Part shown: piece by piece, positions 1 to 12,840 of the stretch | Position numbering within the stretch: position 1 is the first letter of the stretch | Layout: every line of letters begins with the position of its first letter | Assembly: GCA_028023455.1 (NCBI GenBank) | Contig: JAQFVV010006199.1 | Span: 7,514,972 to 7,578,971 of the forward strand | DNA: 64,000 bases | Direction of reading: 5' to 3' | Origin: Epiperipatus broadwayi | Lineage: Eukaryota; Onychophora; Udeonychophora; Euonychophora; Peripatidae | The notes under the pieces: generated by a model | Told to the model about the DNA's origin: nothing | The model's input: the letters and a program-made list of their open reading frames with translations, nothing else | Databases searched by the model: none | Program-made: the position numbers and the translations under genes

Positions 1-540
1 AAAAATTTTTATCTTTCGATTCTGTCACCCTCACTGAGCTAGATAGCAATTCTATGATAAAGTGTTAAAAAATTGTATGTATATTCATAATTTTGTACAA
101 TGAACCAGATAATGTACTCTAATATTTTTCTATAGATTGTTTGCTTATAAATACATTTATGCAAATAAATATTATTGATACTTGGAAGTACAATGAAATT
201 GGAATTGTTAAGAAAATAAGTAATCATTTGAAAATGTATTTTATGAAAATTACTCATGAAATATATGGAATAATGCAAGAATAAATTGAGTAATAGAAAT
301 GCTGTGGAAACATTGAAAGATAAAAAAATTAAAATATATGAGGATAAATAAACAGTATTTAAGAAAATAAAGAAAGAGTATAGTTCTTCCATAACAACCA
401 AGACTTCAGCGGATGCTTGAAACTGTGTATAATTCCAAACTAGAATATATATTTTTAACAAGCTTATATAATTTTAGCATGTGCAATGGAGCCATGTATA
501 AAATATGAAATGTATTATGTAATGGTTATATTGTCACGTG
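1..540. other. A+T-rich flank, no gene seen
   Basis: Low-complexity A+T-rich sequence. The long minus-strand open frame here (39-461) is rich in I, F, Y and N, shows no recognisable motif and is best explained by base composition. Given the kinase gene downstream it is probably intronic. Confidence 0.5.
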
Positions 541-625
541 TATTTGAATTTTGTAGATCTGATGAAGACTGCAAGGTACAATCGAAACTATAATAATAAA
601 AAGTTTTTGCTGAAAAAGTGTAAGA
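541..625 (+). repeat. Retroelement fragment with hammerhead-like core
   Basis: CTGATGA at 559-565 is followed by GAAAC at 584-588, the two invariant blocks of a hammerhead ribozyme core. The intervening bases could form a short, imperfect helix (GACTG with CAATC, one mismatch) if one A is left unpaired. The downstream stretch (ataataataaaaagtttttg) resembles the flank of a second copy near 22.98 kb, so this is a repeat family. Penelope-like retroelements are known to carry minimal hammerheads, which is the likeliest origin. Flanking stems I and III were not established. Confidence 0.45.
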
Positions 626-1106
626 TTTTTTGAATTGCACTATTGAAAATGTGAAATTCAGAGTGAAAAACCTGGCATAGATCTTAGATTGTTAGATACA
701 TTTTTTAAATGATTACAGTGATCTTTTTTAACACTCTTTATATATGAATATTGGATTATTAAAATAAAAAGAATAAGAAAAATGGTAACATGTTCAAACT
801 ATAGTGATCGGCAAACACTTCTAAGAATACTAGAACTGCAAAGAAAACAAACAGGTGGATACATGATCAGATTAGATCTGAACTTTTGATTGAAGCATAA
901 ATGATCATGTTAAAATTGTTTGATTTTGTTTTTAAGACAATCAAATTTATTATTGAAATATGAAAGATGAATAGTGAAAAGATGATGAGTAGAAATGTGA
1001 TGGATAGACTCCATCATCATATGAATAGATATGGCATTAAAGAGCATGCAAATCAAGTTGATATAATATTAATAATTGAATAAAATTTTATTATATAATG
1101 AAAACA

Positions 1107-1428
1107 GACTTTCACATGAACCACCACTCACCACTCTATCTCATATCACTGATACACTTGAACACATGTATGTTGAAAAGATAAATAATAACTAATATAC
1201 ATATTTCATGCTAAACCAGCAATCATCAGTTGGTTCGGATTATCATCTCCACACATATATGCAATAAGTGCTCAGATATATATGTATGTGTGGAGATGAT
1301 AATTTGGACCAACTGATGATTGCTGGTTTAGCATAAAATATGCATATTGGTTATTATTTATCTTTTCAACATACATGTGTTCAAGTGTATCAATGATATG
1401 AGATAGAGTGGTGGGTCGTATGAAAGTC
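1107..1428. repeat. Foldback (palindromic) element, ~150-bp arms
   Basis: Left arm 1107-1259 and right arm 1281-1428 are near-perfect reverse complements around a spacer of about 21 bp. The arms share words such as gctaaaccagcaatcatcag and ttgaacacatgtatgttgaa. The same core (catgaaatatgcat beside accag.actcatcagttg) recurs near 32.94, 34.53, 41.08 and 41.75 kb, so it belongs to a dispersed family. No coding capacity; probably a non-autonomous foldback or two head-to-head copies of a SINE-like unit. Confidence 0.85.
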
Positions 1429-4400
1429 TTTCAACAATGAGAGTCTTATAGATTTGCATTGTGGTGCTCTGGGGACAGGATTAACAAATTTGGTGTAAAG
1501 GATAAAGTGAATCAAAACTAATTTGTAGATATTTCCTGTACATATTTAAATGTTTGTTTTAATAAAGTTTATTACTTAAAATAAAAAAATAATAACAAGC
1601 CTGTATTTCAGTTATTATATAATGAAAAGAAAATGACATGTGTAAATTATCTCTTAGAATTGATAAAATAAATTCAAATTATGTTCATAAGCATTAATTG
1701 AATATATTGGAATTAAATAATATGATTGCAAATTTTTTTAATTAAATTTTATTATTTATGTTATTTATAAAGAAATGTCAAACTCCTCTTCTCCTTCCAA
1801 TTAAAAAAATTAAAAATGGAAATGTCACAAAAACTTATAAATATATCAAGTTTTTATTGGATTAGTGTAAAATAAAAATTCCTCCAGAAGTCTATACTCT
1901 ATGATAATTGTTGGCAAATTTGGTGAGAATTTGTTTAATTATATAGTTACTTGATTTTGAAGACAAATAATGCCCATTGTGGCAAATCACTATAAACAAC
2001 TTTTTGATTTGCTAGACTGATAAATAAATTTTCCTTCATTTTTTTTAAAATGAGGTTGTTTTTTTTCAACTACTTATTTTATTCATTTAATCTTTCCATT
2101 ATTTATAATTAGAAAATATTTAAATAGTTTGTGGTCCTGGTCTAAATATATATACATTATGTACACACATGTATATGTTTGATTATGTAGTTTCTATCTT
2201 TAAAATAATTGTCTTTTCGTAGTTTTAACTTTTAAATTTGCATAAACTATATTAAAAATTAGTCCTTGTAAAACTAAAATCTGGTTGTCCTTCTGAAAAG
2301 GTATTCCTGAAGACATAAATTTTTTAACTTCAAAGTGTATATTATTAACCGCCAAGAATATTATAATTTATTTCAATTAAACATTCAATTAAATTTTATA
2401 GTAAGCTTGAAAAATCAAGACTGATTTTGGAATGAGGAAGTTTATAATTTTATGAAAATATTTATCTTCTTCTAAATTATTTATTTTAACATAAAAGATT
2501 TTAGAAAATAATAAATAGAAAAAAATAATTGTTTTTACATATCTACATTCAAGTTTATTTATGTCACATTAAACCTATATCTAAGGGCAAAACAATATAT
2601 CTGCGTACATATGTTAAAAAAAAAGTTGTATTAAATAAAAATATCCAGGTCATTGTGATAGTCACATAATAGATATTAGGTATTATTAATTTATATATAT
2701 CTATTTCTATTTCTTCTCTCTCACGTTTCAAAAATCCTCTTAAAAAGAAAGCCATTGACTCATCCCTTATTTTTCATTATATATGTATCCCACAATTTCA
2801 TTGTTTCTTTATCTTCAAATGCTACATTCTAATAATAAATGCTAACTATTTCTGTCCACATTCATATAAATCATGTGACAAATATAAATATTTTGTTATA
2901 TTTCTTAGAAAGTTTTTTGTTTATAAATTCCATGCTCTAGTCTTAAATGATAATTTATTTATCTACTTTATAACTATCTTCAGTTTTTAATGCTGATCTT
3001 GTTTTGTTTTTTTTAAAACATCTTTGTAATTTCCATTAACATTTTTTTCTTTTACTTACAATTTTTAATACATTATATGTCTAATATTTTATTGACATTA
3101 GATATATTCATCATTTATTCCTTTCTTTTTTTTTAGTATTTTAATACCTACCTGTCTTAACCACCTTTTTAAATATTCATTTCAACTAATTCAATTAGAA
3201 ATTTATATATGCCCATTCATAAACTGGAATTTCTCATATCAAATGATCATCTTTTTAACCTTTAATTAACCTCATTTGTCATCCACTACAAGTGCCTATC
3301 TTTTCAATTTCTAAATCTTATTCAAAATTACAATAATTATTAGTTTTCACAAGATTCTACTTATATTTATTATAAACAAATAATGTCAATCTTTTTTCTT
3401 TTATTATTAAATCTTTATTCTAATATACATTTGATTATATTCCTAATTTTAATCTTCAAATACATATATAATTTTACTTGTTATTATTAAATTTATTTAT
3501 TATCAATATCTTTGACCATCTCGTCCTTTTTTTAAATATTGATTTTGAATAACATATTCATGTCTTCTATTTCATTTGTGAAAGAAAACCATATGATTTG
3601 CAAAAAATAATGGAGAAAACTTACATTTGTCATTATATCTATGCAGATATTTTGAATCCTGTAATTAACCTTAATAATTTATTTGCTAATTCATTAAGAA
3701 TAAAAGAAACATAGACTTTCCAATTAAACAAGTATTATGTGTAAATGTGCTAAAACGTTTATAGCTAACAATACTTAAGCTATAAACCAAAAGGAAGCAT
3801 GCTTTTCTCTCTCTCTCTAAAAATGGATTTTCTAATCCACTTTGCATATATTTAAATATTTGTTGCATACATATTCCACTGTGCTAACACAACTCATTTC
3901 TATAATACTTAGCTTCACCATTTCCTGTGTTTTAACGCATTTAGACATAACTCATTAATAATGATCAAATCTTTTTTACAAATGATATGTGATGGATGAA
4001 AACGATATTCTATTTTTGCATTGTAAAATATGAACAACGTAGATAACATTACAGTGATTGATTTATAACCAAAACTGCGTTATATTAACTAAATACTGGA
4101 TAGTACATTGTCAGCCATCCATTACAAAACAGTTATCTTAAGATAAATAAAAATTTAAATCTTAATTAATGAAAGCAAACACATACCGTATGTATATGCA
4201 ACATTTTTGCTAAACTTTATAATAACTCTTTATTTACCAATTATTTATTGTCCTAAAACTAAATATTTGTAAAATTAATTAATGCAAGTGATTTAGCCTG
4301 CATCTCAGATTTTTTTTCTACACCTTTCACACATATACAAAATTTAATTATTAATATAAAATACGGATTGTCTAAAATTATTGATTTTAAATTTTATGCA

Positions 4401-5431
4401 TCAAGTTTACTAAGATGCTTGAAAAAATTAGACATCATCTAAAATTTAAATTTTATTTTTAATAAAATCAAAATTATTTTTTTTTCCTTTATTCATTTAA
4501 ATATAATTTCCAAAAAAGTTATACGTCTTTTATGATAGTTTCTAATTTGAAATGTTTTTATTTATGTAATTTTTGATTGATTACCTATTTAAACTGCAGT
4601 AAACAATTAGGAAAAATAAACATAATTGCTAGTACTGTCAAATTGATTGGATCAATTATTCAAAAATGTGTTTTATTTTATAAGTTTTACTGCTATTATT
4701 TTGATCAAATACAGTTGTTTAATCGTTATCTGCCCCTAGTATATTTAACTATTATATTTTAATAATAAAATAAATATATATATAAATAAAATAAAAATAA
4801 GCATATAAAATTAATTTACTAAATATATAAGTTTATCATAAATTTACTCTAAAATTAAACCTCTAAATTATTGTCTATTCAGAGATTTAAAGTTGTGTGA
4901 AATATTACAAATCACAATCTCTCTCCTTGTGTCTGCATCAGGAAAGTTTTGAGGAATGAGGAAATTGTCAGAGGTTTATGTTCATTTTATCAAAGCTTTA
5001 ATAATTCTATCTTAATAGTATCAATGAATAAAATCCATAACTTTGATATGAACTTTTTTCTGCATTTTATGGTAGAAACTTAAATTGACTTGGAATTTTT
5101 TTCCTATATGGATTGAGGTAATGTTGGACATTTCTTTGTGGATATCTTTTATATGTGTAAACTTTATGTGATTAGTATAAATGCAGATTTGTGATTTCAT
5201 GATTTATGGCATGTGAATTGGGATCTTTCATTATTGAAATTCACATAGCAATTTGAGATTTCTGATCTATTCAGACATTATGCAGTTCTCTGTAGCTGTA
5301 ATATTTAGAACATGGATCTCATATTGGCTGATAATTTTCTTTTAGATAAACCTGCAGGATTTTAATAAAATTTTCATTAGACCACTATAGGAAAATCTTA
5401 CATACATTGTAGCACTAACTAATACATGTAT
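1429..5431. other. Unannotated A+T-rich stretch
   Basis: Poly-A/T runs and short AT microsatellites. Open frames on both strands are short and compositionally biased. I see no exon-like segment with splice borders, no RNA gene and no clear repeat boundary. Confidence 0.5.
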
Positions 5432-5759
5432 TGTAACGGTCAGGTTTGTACATTTTTCTCAACAGACCAGGAGTCCGAGCCAGAGAACCAAAAGCTGACC
5501 CAAGTCGGGATAGTAATATCCTACGTCTGATCATACCTCAACTCTCTTACTCGTGCCCCCAAGTCAACCCATTGCAAATGGCATGACTGAGGTTACACTT
5601 GATATCTCTTTATTCACATTCCAGCAATAGCAAAGCAGTAAAACATGAGACCCCCCCTCCCAACACATATTATATAACTTAACTAGTGATTCCCAAACTA
5701 ATGAGCAAGAATGAAGAGTGAGACAAATTTATATTTCATAAATTTGATATAATACTTAA

Positions 5760-6005
5760 TAAATTATAAAGCAAAATAAATTGGGTATTATAGTTTGCTC
5801 ACACGCAGGTGAGTGAATACTCAGGGTTATGAAGAATATATCACAGCAATTTATATAGTGCTCATGTGCAGGCGAGTGACTCAGGGTTACAAATAATATA
5901 ACAGGGCTAATTATATAGGGCTCACACACAGGTGAGTGGTTCAGGGTTATAAAATAATATCATAAAGCAATTTATATAATACTCACACGCAGGTGAGTGG
6001 CTTTT
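5760..6005. repeat. ~61-bp tandem repeat, four copies
   Basis: Four diverged units, each containing gctcacacgcaggtgagtg followed by tcagggtta; the anchors lie near 5797, 5860, 5920 and 5981. Each unit carries a small hairpin (ctcac ... gtgag). Confidence 0.85.
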
Positions 6006-6879
6006 GGATTTACAAAAGGTTTAATTAGTCTGATTTTTTAATAGGCTTATACCATCTTCTATGTCATAACTCATGCCATGTTCTATATAGTGGAAATAAG
6101 TAATAGTTAGAGTGATCAATTTATTGGTAACTGTGAAGATTGTATTATTATTACTAAGTTTAAACTCAACTATAACGATATTTGCGTGATATATATAATT
6201 GCTACACAGATAAACACATAATTCAGATTCCAAATTGGATTAAAGCCGAAGTTACTTTCTAGGGAAGATGAACTGAGGTGTGGCAGTCGAACGTCAGATT
6301 CTAGTGCGTTATAAACTATAGTATCAGAATAAGTGCGTCTAGAATGTGTTCTTCATTGAGGTTTATTACCTAGTAAATGGTTCCCCAGACCGGGCTATTT
6401 GCTATAATACGAAGAGGCCTTTTTATTCAAGTGAGCAGAAAAGTGGCTTACGAGCATTTTGGAACACTTTGGTTCCTTCAAATACAAATAAATGTCACAA
6501 TTACCTAAACTTTTGAGACATGACTTGACGTGGAAATGATCCTGGTGTAGGCCATATAGATGTAGCAAGGAGATATGCATATTTATGCTAACTAGCAATA
6601 CATTCGCAACACTAATTTAATATTTTTATAAATTAATTACACCAAAATCTTAGTTTCTTTCAGTGCTACTACCACTGATCAGTTCATAAATGAGATTATT
6701 AAGTCACATGATAAAGGCGATAATAAGAATCTGATTTAAGGATCTCTGCATAGCTTCTTAATCTTTAATTAAATGGAGTTATAGCAAATTTAAAGATTTA
6801 CTAGAACTTGAAATATTAATTATGTCGTATAATTTCCATCTAATATCAAACGAACTGACTGATTTTTAAATAATCTAAG

Positions 6880-7195
6880 TCAAATACGGATTATTAAATA
6901 GCTCATGCAAAATACTGATTCTTAAATAACTTACTCAAATATTAATTTTAAATAACTCGCAAAATATACCTTACTAATAACGCAAAATATGCGTTTTAAA
7001 TAACCTACGCAAAATATACTTTTAAAATAACTTGCAAAATATATTTTAAATAACACAAACCTACATTTTCAATAGCTTGCGTAAAACATACTTTTTAAAT
7101 AACTTGCAAAATACATATTTTAAATAACCTACGCAAAATATACATCTAAAATAACCTGCGTAAAATATACTTTTTAAATAACTTATTTTGTGCAT
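6880..7195. repeat. Short tandem array (aaataacctacgcaaaatat type)
   Basis: About ten degenerate units of 25-37 bp built on aaataac.t.cgcaaaatatac.ttt. It lies inside the possible LTR and is probably a minisatellite expansion within it. Confidence 0.75.
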
Positions 7196-8224
7196 TATAA
7201 GTAACTGATTCACTCTAGCGTAAATAATAGTTTGATTTCAGAAGGGAGTTTGCCTATATTTCTTTATATTACAATAATCTGGCATAACGGAAAAAGTGAT
7301 TACTCCCCCCTTTCCCCGATAATTATTAAACACACAAAACTCCATTCTGATGAACATAGCATAAATTAATAAACATGAAATTAAAACTAACGATAGATGG
7401 CATAAGAATAAATTGCAGAAAATAATCAATAAAGTTATAATTTAGAAATGAGAATTTGTTTGAATGGTTTTATAGAACCTAAATATTTATGTTTAATTAA
7501 ACTATTTATGATCAAGCAGGAATTTTGAGAGTGCTCTAAGCTTTAAAATAAATTTAATATAAATAGTTTAGTGTAACATTTAAATGAAATAATGAATTAC
7601 GAGATTGATTAGTTAGCTAGCTTTTAATTTAGAATGGGGTTTAGTAAGGGAATTAAATATTCTGCAGAATGATTTACCCGGTAAAGTCTTTTAAGGCATT
7701 CTTTACTGTGCTTCTTCTCTATCAAATCAGGCTGTGTCTTTCTAGGTTCAAGTCTGGATGCAGCTTTGTAACTTTACATTGGTGGCAGCTTTCCTCCCAT
7801 TATTTCGGTCCAGAAACTTCTCCATCATTTGACTGGGCATGGCTGAGGTTGATGTTTTCTCTCATTAGGTAGCAGCGGTCTGGGAAGAATAGATGGATGT
7901 CTATGTCTCCTAGCCAACAGTTTTCATTTCTGACAGCTTGGGTGATGACTTGGTAGAATTCAGCTTGCTAAAGTACTGTGGGAACAGCCTTTTAATTATT
8001 TTTTTGGCACTGGTCTTTCAGGAAATATATATTAGCAGCAACAACAATAATCTTTGATGGCTACTACAGGTCTTTTTTATATTCTATTTTTGACAGTAGG
8101 TCCCTCCCCTTTTTACTTTTCAGTGTCACTTGTTTACTGGTTTGAACTTGTGTTTAACTAAATATCCACTTAGTAAAATATTTGTTATAGTTAAATCTGG
8201 ACTTAAAAAGCTCTATTCCCTCGA

Positions 8225-8311
8225 GTTTTCCAATTTGCATCATAGCTACATCCAGAGCCAAAGATATCTGCTTTAGAGCTTTCCAATTTGCGGCATAGCT
8301 ACATCCAGTGT
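8225..8311. repeat. 54-bp direct duplication
   Basis: The word ttttccaatttgcatcatag plus ctacatccag recurs 54 bp downstream with two changes (tttgcggcatag). A local tandem duplication with no coding signal. Confidence 0.7.
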
Positions 8312-11308
8312 TTGCAATAGCACTTAGTATGAATTTATGCTTGACTGAATTTTATAATTTGTCTTAGTTATAATTTTAAATGGGTCAAGTTTCAGCTAAA
8401 GATTATTTTTAGACAAAATGTTAAAACTCGTAAACAAATTACCAGCTTGTGTAATTTTAAACAAACAATAGAACTTGAAAATTATTTAAAATGAATATTG
8501 AAACTTAAATAAATAATTTTATAAACTTAAACTTATTATTTTTGTTATATACATAAATTCTAACTACACACTGTTATGTTTACTTCAGTTTTAACAAACA
8601 TAAATGAATATGCATGTATATAAATATTTAAGACTGGAATTTCATATAATTAATAAGGTGCTTATACACGCACATACTCAGCAGTATTACAAGCTCCCTC
8701 AAAGTTTTAAATTAAAAAAATACATGCAATCTGAGTGAAATGAAATACACTATTATAGAATATAATAGGTGAAACAGATCTAACTGTTTCAGTATCATTT
8801 CTGTTTCTCTACTGTCTCATAATTAAACGAAAAGAGATTCTCCTTTTATGAATTTTGAAGCTTTTTATTTTTATTATTTTTAATAAAATTTCAGTTTAAA
8901 AGTCTAATCATGTACATTTAAAATTTCTTTATGATAATTAATTGATGTATTTATCTGCAATAGATTGGGATTACCAAGTGTTGTCTTGACAAAGATTATA
9001 TAACTAATTGGTAACTAAATAATTAGGTTTTATTTTACTTTAACTCAATCTGCAATTATTGTAGCAAAAAATCCTTTGGAATAAATTAAGTATAATTAAC
9101 AAAAAAAAAAAAACTTTACAATTTTTTTTTTTTTTAAAATCAAGTTGTAGTTATTTATTTTATTTAAGGATGCCATTAAACTGCACCTGATCTTTTTTTT
9201 AAAATTGGGAATGAAAATATATATGGGATTATATTATAAAGGTAAATGCATGCACACACATACTCATTCATATACATAACTATGTCTCTCTCTCTCTATA
9301 AATATTGCCAAACTGATATTTCTAAGAAATAAGTAAGAAATTTGGATACATATTTTATCCAGATTAGTGACGACAATTAGTTCTCCAAAATGTATCAAAA
9401 AATAAAATTTAAATTGAAAGAAAAAGTTTTAATTAACGAATAAACATTTTACTAAGCATTTTATTTAAACAAAATTATTAATCTATGGATAAATATATAT
9501 GTTTTTAATGACAGTATGTGGTATGAGAATGATATTTCCTGTATCACAATTCATTAAATTAGAATGAAACATGAAGGAAAAAAAAAACTATCTACAATAA
9601 ATTTAAAACAACAAGAACAACAACAATCTACATTTTAAAATATAATTTTGATGCACATTATATTTTATTATCAAAGATTGTTTTGTTTTTATAATATTTA
9701 GCTCATGATACTTTAATTTTTTCTTTCCCACAGCTGCTAATTTTTGTTTAAAAACAATATTTCATAGATTAATGTATTTTATATAAATGCAATGAAATTA
9801 ATAAAAAAAAATTGATGAAATATAATGTATAGTTGATTAGTGAAGTTTTAATAATATAAATGATTAAATTTTTTTTTCCTGATATTGTAAAAATGTATTT
9901 TTTTTTATATTTACAAAAAAAAAAGAAGAGCAATTTTTAACTTGAATATTGGAAACAGAGATTATTAATTCAAAATTAAGCAAATAAATGATATTTTAAA
10001 TTTAAGTCTAGTAATTCTTTGATCATATAAAATTGTGATACTTGTGAGTTTTCAAGTAAACCAAGATGGCACCCCATATTTTTGATAAATGTAGTTTTGA
10101 AGGCCTATAACCTACCGAACATATGTTAGTTGTTAAATTAAAACAAAGTTAATAAATCGATTATTAAATTAAAAAAAGGAATAAATTCCAATAAATTTCA
10201 AGCTTTATTTCAATTTTTTTTTTTACTTATAACACGAGAAGCAACGAGATGCTCATAACATTGTCATATTTAGTTTTGTTTGTTATGATAGTAAAAACTG
10301 TATCTTTTTTTTTAAAAAAAAAAAATCATTTGCACACACTTTCATCCTACCTTAGATTAAACTTAATTGATATTTCAATCAAGAACTATCAACATCTGGA
10401 CACCATGGTATTTTTTTATCTTAAAATCAGAGAGAAAAGATTATAAAATTGACCATGCTGACTGATGCATATTGATGATCAGCCATGATTGTATATTATA
10501 TCAGTAATTATATAATGATAATATAGCTATCCTTTCAGTTAATAGCAAACTTCTTCCAATGTAATTTATATGTGTATATCAGCTTATAAATTAGTCAGAA
10601 CATGTTTTTAAATAAAATGCTTGAAAAAGAGTCATGTAAATAGCAAAAAGTTAAAAAATGTATTGTGCAAATGGGGGAAGTGTGTGTGTTAGAGTTTATT
10701 ATGGATTTAATTGGATTCAGGAGCTTTAATAAATCTCCAGAATATTGTTGAAAATAGAAAGAAGACGCATTATTAATATTTCTTTGTATGATTCAGTGAA
10801 ATTAACAGTAATTTAATTAATAATGTTTAAAATATTCTATTTTATTTAGTTGGTATATGGGTTGGTGATATGTTGAAAGAATATAGCTCAGTTTAAAATG
10901 TAATTAGCTGGTGTTGAAGTTTTATATAAAAAAAATTGTTGCAGAAGAGTTTAAACAGCAGGATAACAAGTAAAACAAACACCTGCATATGAGATATGCA
11001 GATAAATTTTAAGTGTCATGGATTAGTTTTATAATTATTGCAAAGTTTATATTCTTCTTTGCCCATTTTTTTCTGGATTGAATTTGATCACATTTATTTA
11101 CAAGTGGCTGCCAATAATGATAGTGTAGTATATATATTCGTATACATTAAGCATGCACAATCACACGTGTCTGCTATTATTTATCTGCTTTTTTTGTTGT
11201 TCATAATATTTTTAGATTCAATTATATTTACTTTTTAAAAAAATGTTAAAATCAAACTTTTACAATACAGAAATATTGAAATACTTTTTAAAATTATAAT
11301 ATTTATAG
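8312..11308. other. Intron sequence upstream of the SH2 exon
   Basis: A+T-rich with long poly-A/T tracts (9109-9137, 9868, 9899) and CT/AT microsatellites. It ends in a pyrimidine-poor acceptor, atttatag, at 11301-11308. No upstream SH3 or SH2 exon could be seen here, so the preceding exon is presumably left of the window. Confidence 0.5.
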
Positions 11309-11472
11309 TTAGAGATGGAGATACTGTTAAACACTATCGTATTAGACAATTGGATGAAGGAGGATTATTTATTGCCAGAAGAACAACATTCCGCACCTTG
11401 CAGGAACTGGTGGAACATTATAGCAAAGATGCAGATGGGTTGTGTGTTAATTTAAGAAAATCATGCATACAG
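11309..11472 (+). CDS. Src42A: Src42A-like kinase, exon with C-terminal half of SH2 domain
   Basis: The exon lies between an AG acceptor (11307-11308) and a consensus donor, gtaagt, at 11473. It starts with two bases that complete a split codon, most simply Val as in the family's SVRDGD. It then reads RDGDTVKHYRIRQLDEGG, continues through RTTFRTLQELVEHYSKDADG, and ends SCIQ. This is the second half of an SH2 domain: strand D with the HYRI segment, the helix-B region LQELVEHY, and the final ADGLC. SH2 domains bind phosphotyrosine and, in Src kinases, clamp the phosphorylated tail. The phosphate-binding FLIRDSES segment belongs to the preceding exon and is not in the window. The next exon follows in frame after a 16.1-kb intron. 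Confidence 0.95.
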
Positions 11473-12840
11473 GTAAGTAAAAAAGGATGTTAGAAAATAT
11501 TTTGCTTGCATTCCTTTAGATAAATTAATTATATCATTTTAATTTGTTAATTTTTTTTTAAATTTCAAAAATATGATAAAGCTTGTTTTAAGCCATTAAT
11601 TATTATATAAAAATGATATCAAATTTTGCCTTTCATTCTTAAAAGCTTTAGGATTTCTTTAGCTAATCTGCTGCATTGACTTATAAGAAGCTTTACAAAT
11701 CAGGAAATATAATTTGTGATGAAAAAGCAAGCATGCAAATGCTAAAATATATTGTTCTGAAGAGATGGTTAGTCAATAAGACTTTGATTATTTATGATCA
11801 AGTGTTGTAAAAAATTATAGTATTTTCTGTTGCTTATCTATTATCTTGCCTTTTAGTAAAAATGTAACAGTTTTAAGAACTTAATAATAAACAAATCATT
11901 ATTATATCCATCCTATGACTGCATGGAGATAGTATATACTTTTACCATCTTTTTGTGTGTGTGTGTGTTTTTTTTTTGACATCAAGAAATTTAATTTATT
12001 CTTAAAGATTATACTTTTTTTATTTTTTTTAACGTGTATATATATATATCTCTTAAAAAGCAATATTTCTTATAATTTTTATTACCCCTAAAAATATGAA
12101 CAATCCAATGCCTGCTTTTTGTGTGTGTGTGTGTGTAATTTTGTTAATAAGAATATTTTTTTCCTTTTATTTTTTTATAACTATTACATCATTTCTGTTT
12201 TATTGTTACCAAATTATTTTTTGATTCCATATTTTAAAAATTTCTAAAAGTTCTTCATTCTACATTGAATAGCAAGCATTTCTCTTGTCTTTATAACAAA
12301 TCTAATCATATGAAATCACACTTTAATTTTATTTTTCCTGTTCTCATCTTCTAATTTTCTTACCTTAATTTTGTATTTGATTAATTCATTAATGTGATCT
12401 ATCATTTTCTATTTTTTGCTAGTTATTCTCATTTTCCTCTTATTATAATTTCCTGACCTTTAAATACTTTACAAGATTGTTTGTTATTTCATTTAACGAT
12501 CATCATGACTTTTTATGGTTTAGTGCAGTGACGAACTTAAGAACTCAGCTCTTCTGAATAATGAGCCATTCAATTGTTTTTTATTTAAGATCATCCCAAC
12601 ACTTCTAATATTATTGTCAGAAGTAATATTTATTAATATTAATATTTTTTTCAAAATTATCCCATATTTTAATTTACTGTATGTCTATATATATATTAAT
12701 TATAATCAAATAGTAAATGACAATCTTTGCCATATTCTCTTTTTTTATTCAGTGGTGGCAATCATTTTGTTAACTAGTAAAGTACATTTAGATTTCTTAT
12801 TAATAAGCATTTATTTATATAGCACAATGTTTATAATTGT
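11473..12840. other. Intron, no distinct feature
   Basis: Start of the 16.1-kb intron. It holds GT microsatellites (near 11955 and 12120) and AT tracts; nothing else is recognisable. Confidence 0.6.

Larger units (their letters stand above)
5432..7774 (+). mobile_element. Possible long LTR of a retrotransposon
   Basis: The segment starts TGTAACGG and ends TTTACA, the TG...CA ends expected of an LTR. It is followed at once by TTGGTGGCAGC, which looks like a primer-binding site of some Ty3-type elements. The first 220 bp are clearly richer in G+C than the surroundings. The middle holds two tandem arrays (5760-6005 and 6880-7190). No matching second LTR and no gag/pol frame were found, and the opposite orientation is also conceivable because the minus strand has AATAAA upstream of a CCGTTACA end. 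Treat as tentative. Confidence 0.3.

Noticed and set aside
39-461. 140-codon minus frame as a gene
   Set aside because: Composition (I, F, Y, N, L) is what random A+T-rich DNA gives; no domain, no splice or start context.
5797-6000. CRISPR-like regular repeats
   Set aside because: The units are contiguous diverged tandem repeats with no unique spacers, and the genome is eukaryotic.
7669-7872. 67-codon + frame as a coding exon
   Set aside because: Covers the possible LTR/primer-site junction; no domain recognised.
9270-9305. Regulatory CT/AT element
   Set aside because: Simple (CT)n/(AT)n microsatellite; nothing supports a regulatory role.
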